Source of the DNA: an uncultured Collinsella sp. | Lineage (GTDB): Bacteria; Actinomycetota; Coriobacteriia; Coriobacteriales; Coriobacteriaceae | Direction of reading: 5' to 3' | DNA: 33,500 nucleotides | NCBI GenBank assembly: GCA_900541285.1 | Contig: UQJA01000008.1 | Span: 1 to 33,500, forward strand | Part shown: positions 7,554 through 14,798 of the stretch, piece after piece | Layout of the letters: every line of letters begins with the position of its first letter | How positions within the stretch are numbered: position 1 is the first letter of the stretch | Program-made: the position numbers and the translations under genes | The notes under the pieces: generated by a model | The model's input: the letters and a program-made list of their open reading frames with translations, nothing else | What the model was told of the DNA's origin: nothing | Database searches by the model: none

Positions 7554-8225
7554 GTGAGAAGTCCTGCCCGTATTGGATTGATTGTCTTGGCGCTTGCGAT
7601 CGCTGTGGTTGGCGCGGGCGCTGTCGGTATGGCATTTCTACCTGCTGCGGTGACGGAGCCGGTGGTCAAGCCTGTGACTCAATCTGTCGAACTTCTGACC
7701 GGCGACGACAAGCCTGAGACCATCACCGTTGATTTTGATGAGCAACCGGCTGCGCTGGGCATTAGTAATTATCCACGCATTCAGCTTGGGGCTATGCGCT
7801 ATACCACGGATTCTGGTCTGATCGACAGGGCGTCCGAGCTGCTCAAGGGCAAAATCTTTAAGCGCTGGTATGGATATGCGTCCTATCGGGCAAAAGCGAA
7901 CGACATGGTTGGCGGATGCCACTCTTCCATCGAGCTGGACACTGCAAACGGCGCAAAGTTATGTGATGTCTCGTACGATCCGGGCTACGAGGACAATGAG
8001 GGTCCGGGCATCTACATCATGGACGGCGATGTCGCCTATGTCATGGAGGGCGACCAGACCGAGCTCAACGATTTTATGGGCCAGTGTATCCAAGATGCCT
8101 ATAAACAGACCTGCTTGCCTGACCCGCAGGCTGCACGCGATAGTGGGTCTGCCCGTACATGGCTGTTCGAGGATGAGATGCCCTGGACCGTCGAATCGGG
8201 AAGTACGGGTCCGGCGAAGGAGTAG
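7554..8225 (+). CDS. Membrane-anchored secreted protein of unknown function (paralog of 5464-6111)
   Basis: A 223-residue protein starting 'MRSPARIG', with one hydrophobic anchor helix (about residues 6-28) and an exported domain. By eye it is roughly two-thirds identical over the ectodomain to the protein encoded on the opposite strand at 5464-6111, sharing 'LLKGK.FKRWYG', 'YVMEGDQT' and 'SGSARTWLF.DE'. The GTG at 7554 follows GAGG with the same layout as in the paralog; an ATG at 7521 lacks a ribosome site. The four ectodomain cysteines are 'GGC', 'KLC', 'GQC' and 'QTC'; compared with the paralog one Cys has swapped places with a Tyr. The C-terminus has a short extra tail. Function unknown. 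Confidence 0.75.
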   Translation: MRSPARIGLIVLALAIAVVGAGAVGMAFLPAAVTEPVVKPVTQSVELLTGDDKPETITVDFDEQPAALGISNYPRIQLGAMRYTTDSGLIDRASELLKGKIFKRWYGYASYRAKANDMVGGCHSSIELDTANGAKLCDVSYDPGYEDNEGPGIYIMDGDVAYVMEGDQTELNDFMGQCIQDAYKQTCLPDPQAARDSGSARTWLFEDEMPWTVESGSTGPAKE

Positions 8226-8234
8226 AGACCGCGA

Positions 8235-8267
8235 CCACCACAAAGGTGTCTGTCCCCTTTGTGGTGG
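8235..8267 (+). repeat. CCACCACAAAGG hairpin, copy 4
   Basis: A perfect 12-bp stem (8235-8246 with 8256-8267) directly after the stop of the secreted-protein gene and followed by TTT. It could serve as its terminator. Confidence 0.8.
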
Positions 8268-8294
8268 TTTGCATGTCGTGGGAACACTCAGAAA

Positions 8295-8330
8295 ATCTTA
8301 TATATAGAGACTTAGATTTATGTATAAGAT
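8295..8330. promoter_or_regulatory. AT-rich dyad upstream of clpB, candidate operator/promoter
   Basis: ATCTTATATATA (8295-8306) and TATGTATAAGAT (8319-8330) match as reverse complements at 11 of 12 positions, with a 12-nt centre. TATAAG within the right arm could be a -10 element. It does not match the HAIR or CIRCE consensus. It lies 80-110 bases before the clpB start. Confidence 0.45.
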
Positions 8331-8408
8331 CGCACAAAGCTGGCAACAATACTTCTCGAACAACGTGAAGCCGCCCCGTAGGGCGGCCGCCCCAAGAGAG
8401 GTGATTCC

Positions 8409-8514
8409 ATGAGAATCGATAAGCTAGCAATGACGTCGCGCGAGGCGTTGCAGACCGCCATGAGCACGGCGCGGTCTCTCAGGGCGCCGGCCTGCGGTTG
8501 CGCAGGCCGGCGCG
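8409..8514 (+). pseudogene. clpB: ClpB 5' end, out of frame with the rest of the gene
   Basis: 'MRIDKLAMTSREALQTAMSTA' is the canonical ClpB N-terminus and starts at an ATG with AGAGAGG upstream. After this the frame runs into unrelated Arg-rich sequence and stops at 8597, while the true continuation ('AQAGAVEPIHLL') is in the next frame. Between them lies a 13-bp inverted repeat (8484-8496 with 8501-8513). Compared with the usual family spacing, the gap holds roughly 22-28 nt too many, a net +1 shift. Confidence 0.85.
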
Positions 8515-11058
8515 GTGGAGCCGATTCACCTGCTGTCTGCCCTGCTCGGTGCCGGCGAGCGCAATATCTCCGTGATCATCGAGCGCATCGGCGCTGATCC
8601 GGCCCAGCTCGCACGCTCCACGCAGGATGCCGTCGACCGCGCGCCCAAGGTTTCGGGCGAGGGTCAGCAGATGGGCCTGTCCAACGAGCTCGTCCGCGTC
8701 ATCGAAAAGGCCGAGAAGAAGGCCACCAAGATGGGCGACAGCTTTGTGGTGACCGAGCATCTGCTGATGGCGCTTGCCGAGGACAAGGGCGAGGCTGGTC
8801 GTGTACTGCGTGACGCTGGCGTGACCAAGGAGCGCATCGAGCAGGTCTACGAGGAGCTGCGTGGCGATGACCGCGTGACGTCTGCCGAGGACAAGACCCA
8901 GTTTGAGGCGTTGGAGCAGTACGGTCGCAACATCTGCGATCTTGCCCGCGCCGGTAAGCTCGACCCGGTCATCGGCCGTACCGACGAGATCCGCCGTACC
9001 ATTCAGGTTCTGTCCCGCCGCACCAAGAACAACCCCGTGCTCATCGGTGAGCCGGGCGTCGGTAAAACGGCTATCGTCGAGGGCATCGCCCAGCGTATCG
9101 TGGCCGGCGATGTGCCGAGCACCCTGCGCGACCGCGACCTCATCGAGCTCGACATGAGCGCGTTGGTCGCCGGCGCCAAGTACCGTGGTGAGTTCGAGGA
9201 CCGCTTAAAGGCCGTGCTCAAAGAAGTGCAAAAATCCGAAGGTAAGGTCATCCTGTTCATCGATGAGCTTCACACCATTGTGGGCGCGGGTGCCACCGAG
9301 GGCTCCATGGACGCAGGCAACATCCTCAAGCCGGCGCTCGCCCGTGGCGACCTGCATGCGATCGGCGCGACCACGCTCGACGAATACCGCAAGTACATCG
9401 AGAAGGACGCGGCGCTCGCCCGTCGTTTCCAGACCGTTATGGTGAGCGAGCCTACCGTCGAGGACACCATCTCGATTCTGCGTGGCCTCAAGGAGAAGTA
9501 CGAGATCTTCCACGGCGTGCACATCACCGATAGCGCGCTCGTGGCCGCCGCCGACCTCTCCGATCGCTATATCGCCGACCGCTTCCTGCCCGACAAGGCC
9601 ATCGACCTGGTCGATGAGGCGGCAAGCCGCCTGCGCATGGAGCTCGACAGCATGCCGGTCGAGATTGACGCCACCACGCGTCAGCTCACCCAGCTGCAGA
9701 TCGAGGAGCAGGCGCTCATGAAGGAGACCGACGACGCCTCCAAGGAGCGTCTGGAGGCCCTGCGTCAGGAGATCGCCGAGGTCCAGGAAAAACTCAACGT
9801 GCAAAAGGCTGGCTGGCTCAACCAGAAGAACGCCATCGACCACGTGCAAGAGCTCAAGGGACAGCTCGACGAGGCCAGGAGCGAAGAGGAGCGCGCGACG
9901 CGCAATGGTGATCTGGGCCGTGCGTCCGAGCTGCGCTACTCCGTGATTCCGGGCCTGCAACAGCAGATTCAGGATTCCGAGGCTGCGCTCGAGGCGCAAA
10001 AGCAGCAGGACGGCGAGGGCCTCAACGAACAGGTGACCTCCGATGAGATCGCCGAGGTCGTGAGTGCCTGGACCGGCGTGCCCGTGTCCAAGATGATGCA
10101 GGGCGAGCTCGACAAGCTGAAGGGCTTGGAGGGTGAGCTGCATAAGCGCGTCATCGGCCAGGACGAGGCCGTCTCCGCCGTCGCCGCGGCCGTGCGCCGC
10201 AGCCGTGCGGGTCTCTCCGATCCGGACAAGCCCATCGGCAGCTTCTTCTTCCTGGGCCCCACCGGCGTGGGCAAGACCGAGCTCGCCAAGGCGCTTGCCG
10301 AGTGCCTGTTCGACGACGAGCGCGCGCTCGTGCGTATCGACATGTCCGAGTACATGGAGAAGTTCAGCGTCCAGCGTCTGATCGGTGCGCCCCCGGGATA
10401 CGTGGGTTACGACGAGGGCGGCCAGCTCACCGAGGCCGTGCGCCGTCGCCCCTACTCCGTGATCTTGCTCGACGAGATGGAGAAGGCCCATCCAGATGTC
10501 TTCAACGTGCTGTTGCAGGTGCTTGACGACGGCCGTCTGACCGACGGTCAGGGTCGCCAGGTGTCCTTCAAGAACACGATTATCATCATGACGTCTAACG
10601 TGGGCTCCAAGGCTATCGCCGAGCTTTCGGGCAAGGACGAGGAGGAGATGCGCCATCAGGTCGACGCGGCCATGGCTCAGACCTTCCGCCCCGAGTTCCT
10701 CAACCGTATCGACGATATCGTGGTGTTCCATCCGCTCGGCATGGCGCAGATCGAGAAGATCGTCGACATCCAGCTCGCCGACGTCCGCGCGCGTCTGGCC
10801 AAGGAGCGCATGACGCTTGCCATCACCCCGGCGGCCAAGCAGATGCTCGCCGTGGGCGGCCTGGACCCGGTCTTTGGCGCCCGTCCGCTCAAGCGTCTGG
10901 TTCAGCGCGAGGTCGTGGATGCCATCGCCGCCGCTATCATCGACGGCACGGTGCGCGAGGGCGATCAGGTGACGGTCGATGCCGACAAGGACGGCGGCTT
11001 TACCGTCGTGTGCGACAACACGCCGGCGGCCACCTACGAGGTCCCCGACGCCGAGTAG
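8515..11058 (+). CDS. clpB: ClpB disaggregase (main reading frame, N-terminus disrupted)
   Basis: ClpB is the hexameric AAA+ disaggregase that works with DnaK/DnaJ/GrpE to rescue aggregated protein. The frame from GTG 8515 gives 847 residues: most of the Clp-N repeat domain; NBD1 with Walker A 'GEPGVGKT' (178-185) and Walker B 'ILFIDELHT'; the coiled-coil middle domain (about 380-510); NBD2 with Walker A 'GPTGVGKT' (581-588) and 'LLDEMEKAHPDVFNVLLQVLDDGRLTD'. The normal first 25-30 codons are in another frame at 8409. GTG 8515 is the only start-like codon after the TGA at 8461 and has no ribosome site, so production of this form is doubtful unless the frameshift is an error. Internal-start short ClpB forms are known in other bacteria. 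It is a likely HspR target. Confidence 0.92.
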   Translation: MEPIHLLSALLGAGERNISVIIERIGADPAQLARSTQDAVDRAPKVSGEGQQMGLSNELVRVIEKAEKKATKMGDSFVVTEHLLMALAEDKGEAGRVLRDAGVTKERIEQVYEELRGDDRVTSAEDKTQFEALEQYGRNICDLARAGKLDPVIGRTDEIRRTIQVLSRRTKNNPVLIGEPGVGKTAIVEGIAQRIVAGDVPSTLRDRDLIELDMSALVAGAKYRGEFEDRLKAVLKEVQKSEGKVILFIDELHTIVGAGATEGSMDAGNILKPALARGDLHAIGATTLDEYRKYIEKDAALARRFQTVMVSEPTVEDTISILRGLKEKYEIFHGVHITDSALVAAADLSDRYIADRFLPDKAIDLVDEAASRLRMELDSMPVEIDATTRQLTQLQIEEQALMKETDDASKERLEALRQEIAEVQEKLNVQKAGWLNQKNAIDHVQELKGQLDEARSEEERATRNGDLGRASELRYSVIPGLQQQIQDSEAALEAQKQQDGEGLNEQVTSDEIAEVVSAWTGVPVSKMMQGELDKLKGLEGELHKRVIGQDEAVSAVAAAVRRSRAGLSDPDKPIGSFFFLGPTGVGKTELAKALAECLFDDERALVRIDMSEYMEKFSVQRLIGAPPGYVGYDEGGQLTEAVRRRPYSVILLDEMEKAHPDVFNVLLQVLDDGRLTDGQGRQVSFKNTIIIMTSNVGSKAIAELSGKDEEEMRHQVDAAMAQTFRPEFLNRIDDIVVFHPLGMAQIEKIVDIQLADVRARLAKERMTLAITPAAKQMLAVGGLDPVFGARPLKRLVQREVVDAIAAAIIDGTVREGDQVTVDADKDGGFTVVCDNTPAATYEVPDAE

Positions 11059-11104
11059 GTTTTGGGCCATGCCTTAAAATCTACCAGCCGTCTCTAAACG
11101 CCAA

Positions 11105-11139
11105 GGGCGGCGGATCCAATTGGGTCCGCCGCCCTTTTT
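11105..11139 (+). terminator. Rho-independent terminator of clpB
   Basis: Stem GGGCGGCGGA (11105-11114) with TCCGCCGCCC (11125-11134), followed by T5. It lies 46 bases after the clpB stop. Confidence 0.9.
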
Positions 11140-11189
11140 CGTGCGACAATCGATGATATTGAACGGATGCGATGCGAGGAGCTATGCAG

Positions 11190-11384
11190 ATGAAAGACGA
11201 GATCAAGACAAGCGCGCCGGCGACCGATGCCGCACCCGCCGCACCCAAGCCTGTGCCTAAGCCGGCGCCCAAGCCGCGCGACCCCTACATCCGTGCCGAG
11301 AACGAGGACGATGACGGCTACGATCCCTACAGCGATCGCCGCCCCGAGCGCGAGCCGCTGTTCGAAGCCGACCCCTGGCGCTAG
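11190..11384 (+). CDS. Small Pro/Ala-rich acidic protein of unknown function
   Basis: A 64-residue protein with an Ala/Pro/Lys-rich half ('KPVPKPAPKPRDPY') and an acidic half ('ENEDDDGYDPYSD'). It has no membrane helix or cysteine and is probably disordered. The ATG at 11190 lies 8 nt after GAGGAG; two further in-frame ATGs (11172, 11184) are too far from or too close to that site. It lies alone between the clpB terminator and the AAA ATPase. The clean ribosome site and high-GC codon use support a real gene, but I do not recognise it. Confidence 0.55.
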   Translation: MKDEIKTSAPATDAAPAAPKPVPKPAPKPRDPYIRAENEDDDGYDPYSDRRPEREPLFEADPWR

Positions 11385-11417
11385 TTGCATCAAGTAGCTA
11401 ATTTGGCGATGATTTCC

Positions 11418-11449
11418 TGGGACGGGGTAGTCAAAAAAGTCCCGTCCCA
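11418..11449. repeat. Hairpin in the spacer before the AAA ATPase
   Basis: TGGGACGGG (11418-11426) pairs with CCCGTCCCA (11441-11449), with A6 in the loop. No T tract follows on either strand, so it is not a standard terminator. Confidence 0.5.
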
Positions 11450-11545
11450 AATCGACTGTCCAGGGAGTCGCATTCGAGCTTGGTTGCCCTCTCAGCCACT
11501 CGGCATCCTTCGAGCAGTAATAGTGAAAAAACTTGCTTAAGTGTT

Positions 11546-11603
11546 AATCAAGTCAGACATAATCTTGATCTCTAATTAATCAAGAATCGCTATAATTTTG
11601 ATT
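11546..11603 (+). promoter_or_regulatory. Tandem promoter/operator with AATCAAG dyads
   Basis: Two similar 25-26 bp blocks, 11546-11570 and 11578-11603, each begin with AATCAAG and end with a TTGAT core in inverted orientation. The second encloses TATAAT (11591-11596), a good -10 element placed 32 bases before the ATPase start; the first has CATAAT at the same place. A -35 is not clear (TTGATC at 11565 is 20 nt away). It looks like a duplicated promoter with embedded operator. Confidence 0.55.
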
Positions 11604-11628
11604 AGCTAGAGAGCAAGATTGGAGAATC

Positions 11629-12981
11629 ATGGCATTCAACGACTTGATCGCCCAGAAAATAAAGGACTTTGAACAGCAGGGGGTTCCGCAGGTCTTTGAG
11701 CGAGACCTTGATCTAGGAAACCCACAGGAGCCAAAGCGCGACAACATCGTAAATGTGATTGTGGGGGCCCGCCGTTGTGGAAAGACGTATCGCCTGTATC
11801 AGGAGATGCGGCGGCTTCAGAGCCGGGGCGTCGAGCTTGACCGGATGCTTTACTTCAATTTTGAGGATGAGCGCTTGCGCCCGTATGAGCCATCGCTGCT
11901 GGCGGACGTGCTCGACACGTTCTATGCGCTGTATCCTGCTGCTCGAACTGAGGGCGCTTACATTTTCTTTGACGAGATCCAGGAAATTCCCGAATGGGGT
12001 GCGTTTCTGCGGCGTGTAGTCGATACGGAGAAAGCGACCGTCTATGTGACGGGATCTTCTTCTAAGATGCTGTCCTCAGAACTTAAGAGCGAGTTCAGGG
12101 GTCGTTCTCTTGTGCGAGAGCTTTTTCCATTGAGCTTTTCGGAATACGTTCGATATAAGACGGGGAGCGTTCCCGAGCCAGATGCGACCTTTTCTCCGAG
12201 CGATGCGGCGCTGCTTCGACATCATCTGATCGGGTATCTTGAACGAGGGGGATTCATCGCGACACTTGAGCAGACGCCTGCAGACGCGATTCAGCTGCTA
12301 CAGGAATATGCTTCGCGAACGGTCGCCATGGACGTCGTTGAACGTTACGACGTCAAGAACCCTCGCCTGGCATCGCTGTTCTTGACGCGGTGTATGGCAT
12401 CTTCGGGACGAGAGCTGTCAGTGAACAAAGTGTACAACGAGTTCAAGAGCAGACAGATACCCGTCAGCCGTAATTCGCTCAGCGACTTACTTGAGTATTA
12501 TGAGGATGCCTACCTGTTATTTTCTGTGCCGGAGTTCACGCGTTCACTGGCAAATAACATGCGGTCTGCGTCTAAGGTCTACGCTGTCGATCCTGCGATG
12601 TTTGGAGCATTCTCTCCCGCATCGGCATTGGACCAAGGCCAGAGGCTCGAGACTGCAGTGTTCGATGCGCTAAGAAGAAGGACTCCCGCGGTGAGGACCG
12701 GTTCGGTCTGCCGCCTGCTAATCAAAGAGAAGAGCAAAAGCCATGAGGTGGACTTTGTGGCCGGGGACGCACTTCTCATGCGGGCTTATAGCCTGATTCA
12801 GGTGAGTGCGGATATGGCAAGCGAGAAAACGCGCGAGCGCGAAATTGTCGCGCTTGATGCCTCGATGGCCCAGTTCGATCTTGGCGAGTCGGCAATCGTT
12901 ACCATGGATGAGCAGACCGATATTCCATGCGAGCACGGTGTGGTACACGTTATGCCCGCATGGAAGTGGCTCCTTGCCTAA
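11629..12981 (+). CDS. AAA-family ATPase with DUF4143 C-terminal domain
   Basis: A 450-residue cytoplasmic P-loop ATPase. Walker A 'GARRCGKT' is at residues 46-53, Walker B 'YIFFDEIQEIPEW' at about 111-123, and sensor-like 'YVTGSSSKML' follows. The C-terminal half has the DUF4143 pattern, including 'EVDFVAGD', which resembles a PD-(D/E)xK nuclease-like fold in this family. Such proteins are widespread in gut anaerobes and often in mobile or accessory regions; their role is not established. The ATG has GGAG 4 nt upstream. GC content and codon use are lower than in the flanking genes and the promoter is AT-rich, which suggests acquisition by transfer. It is monocistronic. Confidence 0.85.
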   Translation: MAFNDLIAQKIKDFEQQGVPQVFERDLDLGNPQEPKRDNIVNVIVGARRCGKTYRLYQEMRRLQSRGVELDRMLYFNFEDERLRPYEPSLLADVLDTFYALYPAARTEGAYIFFDEIQEIPEWGAFLRRVVDTEKATVYVTGSSSKMLSSELKSEFRGRSLVRELFPLSFSEYVRYKTGSVPEPDATFSPSDAALLRHHLIGYLERGGFIATLEQTPADAIQLLQEYASRTVAMDVVERYDVKNPRLASLFLTRCMASSGRELSVNKVYNEFKSRQIPVSRNSLSDLLEYYEDAYLLFSVPEFTRSLANNMRSASKVYAVDPAMFGAFSPASALDQGQRLETAVFDALRRRTPAVRTGSVCRLLIKEKSKSHEVDFVAGDALLMRAYSLIQVSADMASEKTREREIVALDASMAQFDLGESAIVTMDEQTDIPCEHGVVHVMPAWKWLLA

Positions 12982-13054
12982 TCATCTATGGACCTGTGGG
13001 GTCAGGACCTCCTGGCTCTTTCATCACGGTTGGGGAGCACCTTGCTGCGCCCGG

Positions 13055-14557
13055 CTAGTCCTGGGCCTTGATGCTCGGCATCAGAATCTGGGCGAGGTAG
13101 TCGGTCTCGAGTTTGGTCGCGGCGTCGGCTTTGCCGTCTTTGCCGACCAGTACATTCTTGATCTGGCTATAGGTGTAGCGGTTGCCGGTCGTAAGCTCGA
13201 CAAGCTCAATGGCCGTGTCCATGGGGTAGGTTGACACGGGATTTTGCGTCCGTCCGTTGATGGTCTGGGGCACCACGTACGGATAGACGGGGCCGCTGGC
13301 GTAGACGGTATAACCGTTGCCTAGATTGGCCGCACCCAAAACCGTATCGCCCTCATCGGGCGTAAAGCTCTCGCCCTCGCGTACCGCGACGAGCGTCACG
13401 ATCGGCGTATCGCTGTCGCCGGCAAGATAGATGCATAGTGTGCTGCCATTCTGCCAAGTCTCGACCTTGCCGTACCACTCGACGGGGATATCGAGCTGGT
13501 AAAGGTCGGTTGCCTTGTGACGGGCGTCGGCATCACGGGCCGCCTGTGCCTTTTGCGCGCTCACGGCATTGACGGCGGCGTCGCGCCGCGCGGTTGCTGC
13601 CTGCTGGAGCACCTTGGCGGTGGCGGCGGAGCTCGCACCGCCCTCCTCGGCATACTTGGCGGCGGCATCGATCTGGTCGTCGGTTACCGTGTCGGCCGAA
13701 GGCACCTTGAGCTTAAAGGTAGCCTGGGCACTTAAATCCTGTTCATCGCTCTTAACGGTGACCTGCGTCTTGGTGGTCGGGACGGTATAGATGGTGCCGT
13801 CGGCCGCGATGGGGGAGGCGGCGATGGAGAGCGTGTAATCGCCGGGCAGCAGTTTGATGCCGCGGCCGTGCTCGTCAACATAGAGCGTTTCGCTCACGGA
13901 GGATCCGTCAGAATCCTGGCCGCTCACTTGTACGGGAATCTTGGAGCCGGCGGAACAGTCGAGCCCCGCGGCATGTACGCCAATCTGCACCGACATCATC
14001 GTGTGGGCATTGGCGGCGGTGATGGCAGCCTGCTCTTGCCGGTATCCGTTCCAGGCAGCATAGCCTGCGCCGCCGGCGACGAGCGCGACGGCCACAACGC
14101 CGGCAACCATCAGGTTGCGGCGCTTGGGCGACATCTTACGATGACGAACCTCGGCTTCGCGTGCCGAAGGAACGGACGGCAGGGGAATATCGCCCATGGC
14201 GATGGTCTCGTCCACGGCAGGTGCAGAGCCTAAGCCAGGGAGCTCGCGGGTCAGCGAATCTTCGGCCGGTAGGCCGTCGAGCAAGATGGTTTCCTCGCTC
14301 GTGTCGGATTCGGGCTGGTCGTCGGCCCCACATTCGGATTCCTCGTGCCCCGCCTCGTCTTCGGTGGGCGCGGCGCCATCGTCTTTTGCATCCTGACCAT
14401 CGGACTGCGCCTCGGCTTCCGGCTCATCCTGCACATCAACGCCCGAATCGTCAAACGCAATCTCATCGAGTGAAATCCGGTCTAAGCTCTCCAAGGCCTC
14501 AGCGCAAGCTTCTGCATCTTGGGCTGCATCCTCTTGGCCCATCGTCTCATCATTCAT
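13055..14557 (-). CDS. Acidic single-pass membrane protein of unknown function
   Basis: A 500-residue protein with three parts: a very acidic, low-complexity cytoplasmic N-terminus (1-140), one transmembrane helix (about 149-170, preceded by 'RHRKMSPKRRN'), and an extracytoplasmic domain with an Ala-rich helical stretch (about 285-345) and a beta-rich C-terminus ('YQLDIPVEWYGKVETWQNGSTLCIYLAGD'). Two cysteines lie outside the membrane. The acidic tail has short 'ETILLDG' and 'DETIAMGD' motifs resembling threonine sites used by bacterial PknB-type kinases; this is only a resemblance. The ATG at 14557 follows a GGGGGAT site. It is transcribed alone. No family recognised. Confidence 0.75.
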   Translation of the reverse strand: MNDETMGQEDAAQDAEACAEALESLDRISLDEIAFDDSGVDVQDEPEAEAQSDGQDAKDDGAAPTEDEAGHEESECGADDQPESDTSEETILLDGLPAEDSLTRELPGLGSAPAVDETIAMGDIPLPSVPSAREAEVRHRKMSPKRRNLMVAGVVAVALVAGGAGYAAWNGYRQEQAAITAANAHTMMSVQIGVHAAGLDCSAGSKIPVQVSGQDSDGSSVSETLYVDEHGRGIKLLPGDYTLSIAASPIAADGTIYTVPTTKTQVTVKSDEQDLSAQATFKLKVPSADTVTDDQIDAAAKYAEEGGASSAATAKVLQQAATARRDAAVNAVSAQKAQAARDADARHKATDLYQLDIPVEWYGKVETWQNGSTLCIYLAGDSDTPIVTLVAVREGESFTPDEGDTVLGAANLGNGYTVYASGPVYPYVVPQTINGRTQNPVSTYPMDTAIELVELTTGNRYTYSQIKNVLVGKDGKADAATKLETDYLAQILMPSIKAQD

Positions 14558-14693
14558 ACATCCCCCAAGCTCAATATCGGGACAACAATGTACCCAAAAA
14601 CAGGGTCATATAGAGCTGTCAGGCGATCGGAAATCTGATTTTATCTGTGCGAGAGGTTTTGAATATGTGCGTGGATGCGCGCAACAACAAAAA

Positions 14694-14728
14694 GCCCCCG
14701 GAAAGCGAACAAATCGCTTTCCGGGGGC
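14694..14728 (-). terminator. Terminator for the minus-strand membrane protein gene
   Basis: A perfect 15-bp stem (14694-14708 with 14714-14728). On the minus strand it is followed by T5 (A run at 14689-14693). It lies about 70 bases after the stop of the gene at 14799. Confidence 0.9.
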
Positions 14729-14798
14729 ATGCAATACGTTGCATTGCGCGGAGTCGGCCAGGCGGCTTCACATTCAAGCGGCGTTTGCACCGGGCATG

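Noticed and set aside
5135..8267. CRISPR array
   Set aside because: Repeats are few, unevenly spaced, palindromic and in both orientations, without unique equal-length spacers or cas genes.
8281..8408. HAIR or CIRCE heat-shock operator upstream of clpB
   Set aside because: Neither CTTGAGT-N7-ACTCAAG nor TTAGCACTC-N9-GAGTGCTAA is visible; only a different AT-rich dyad is found.
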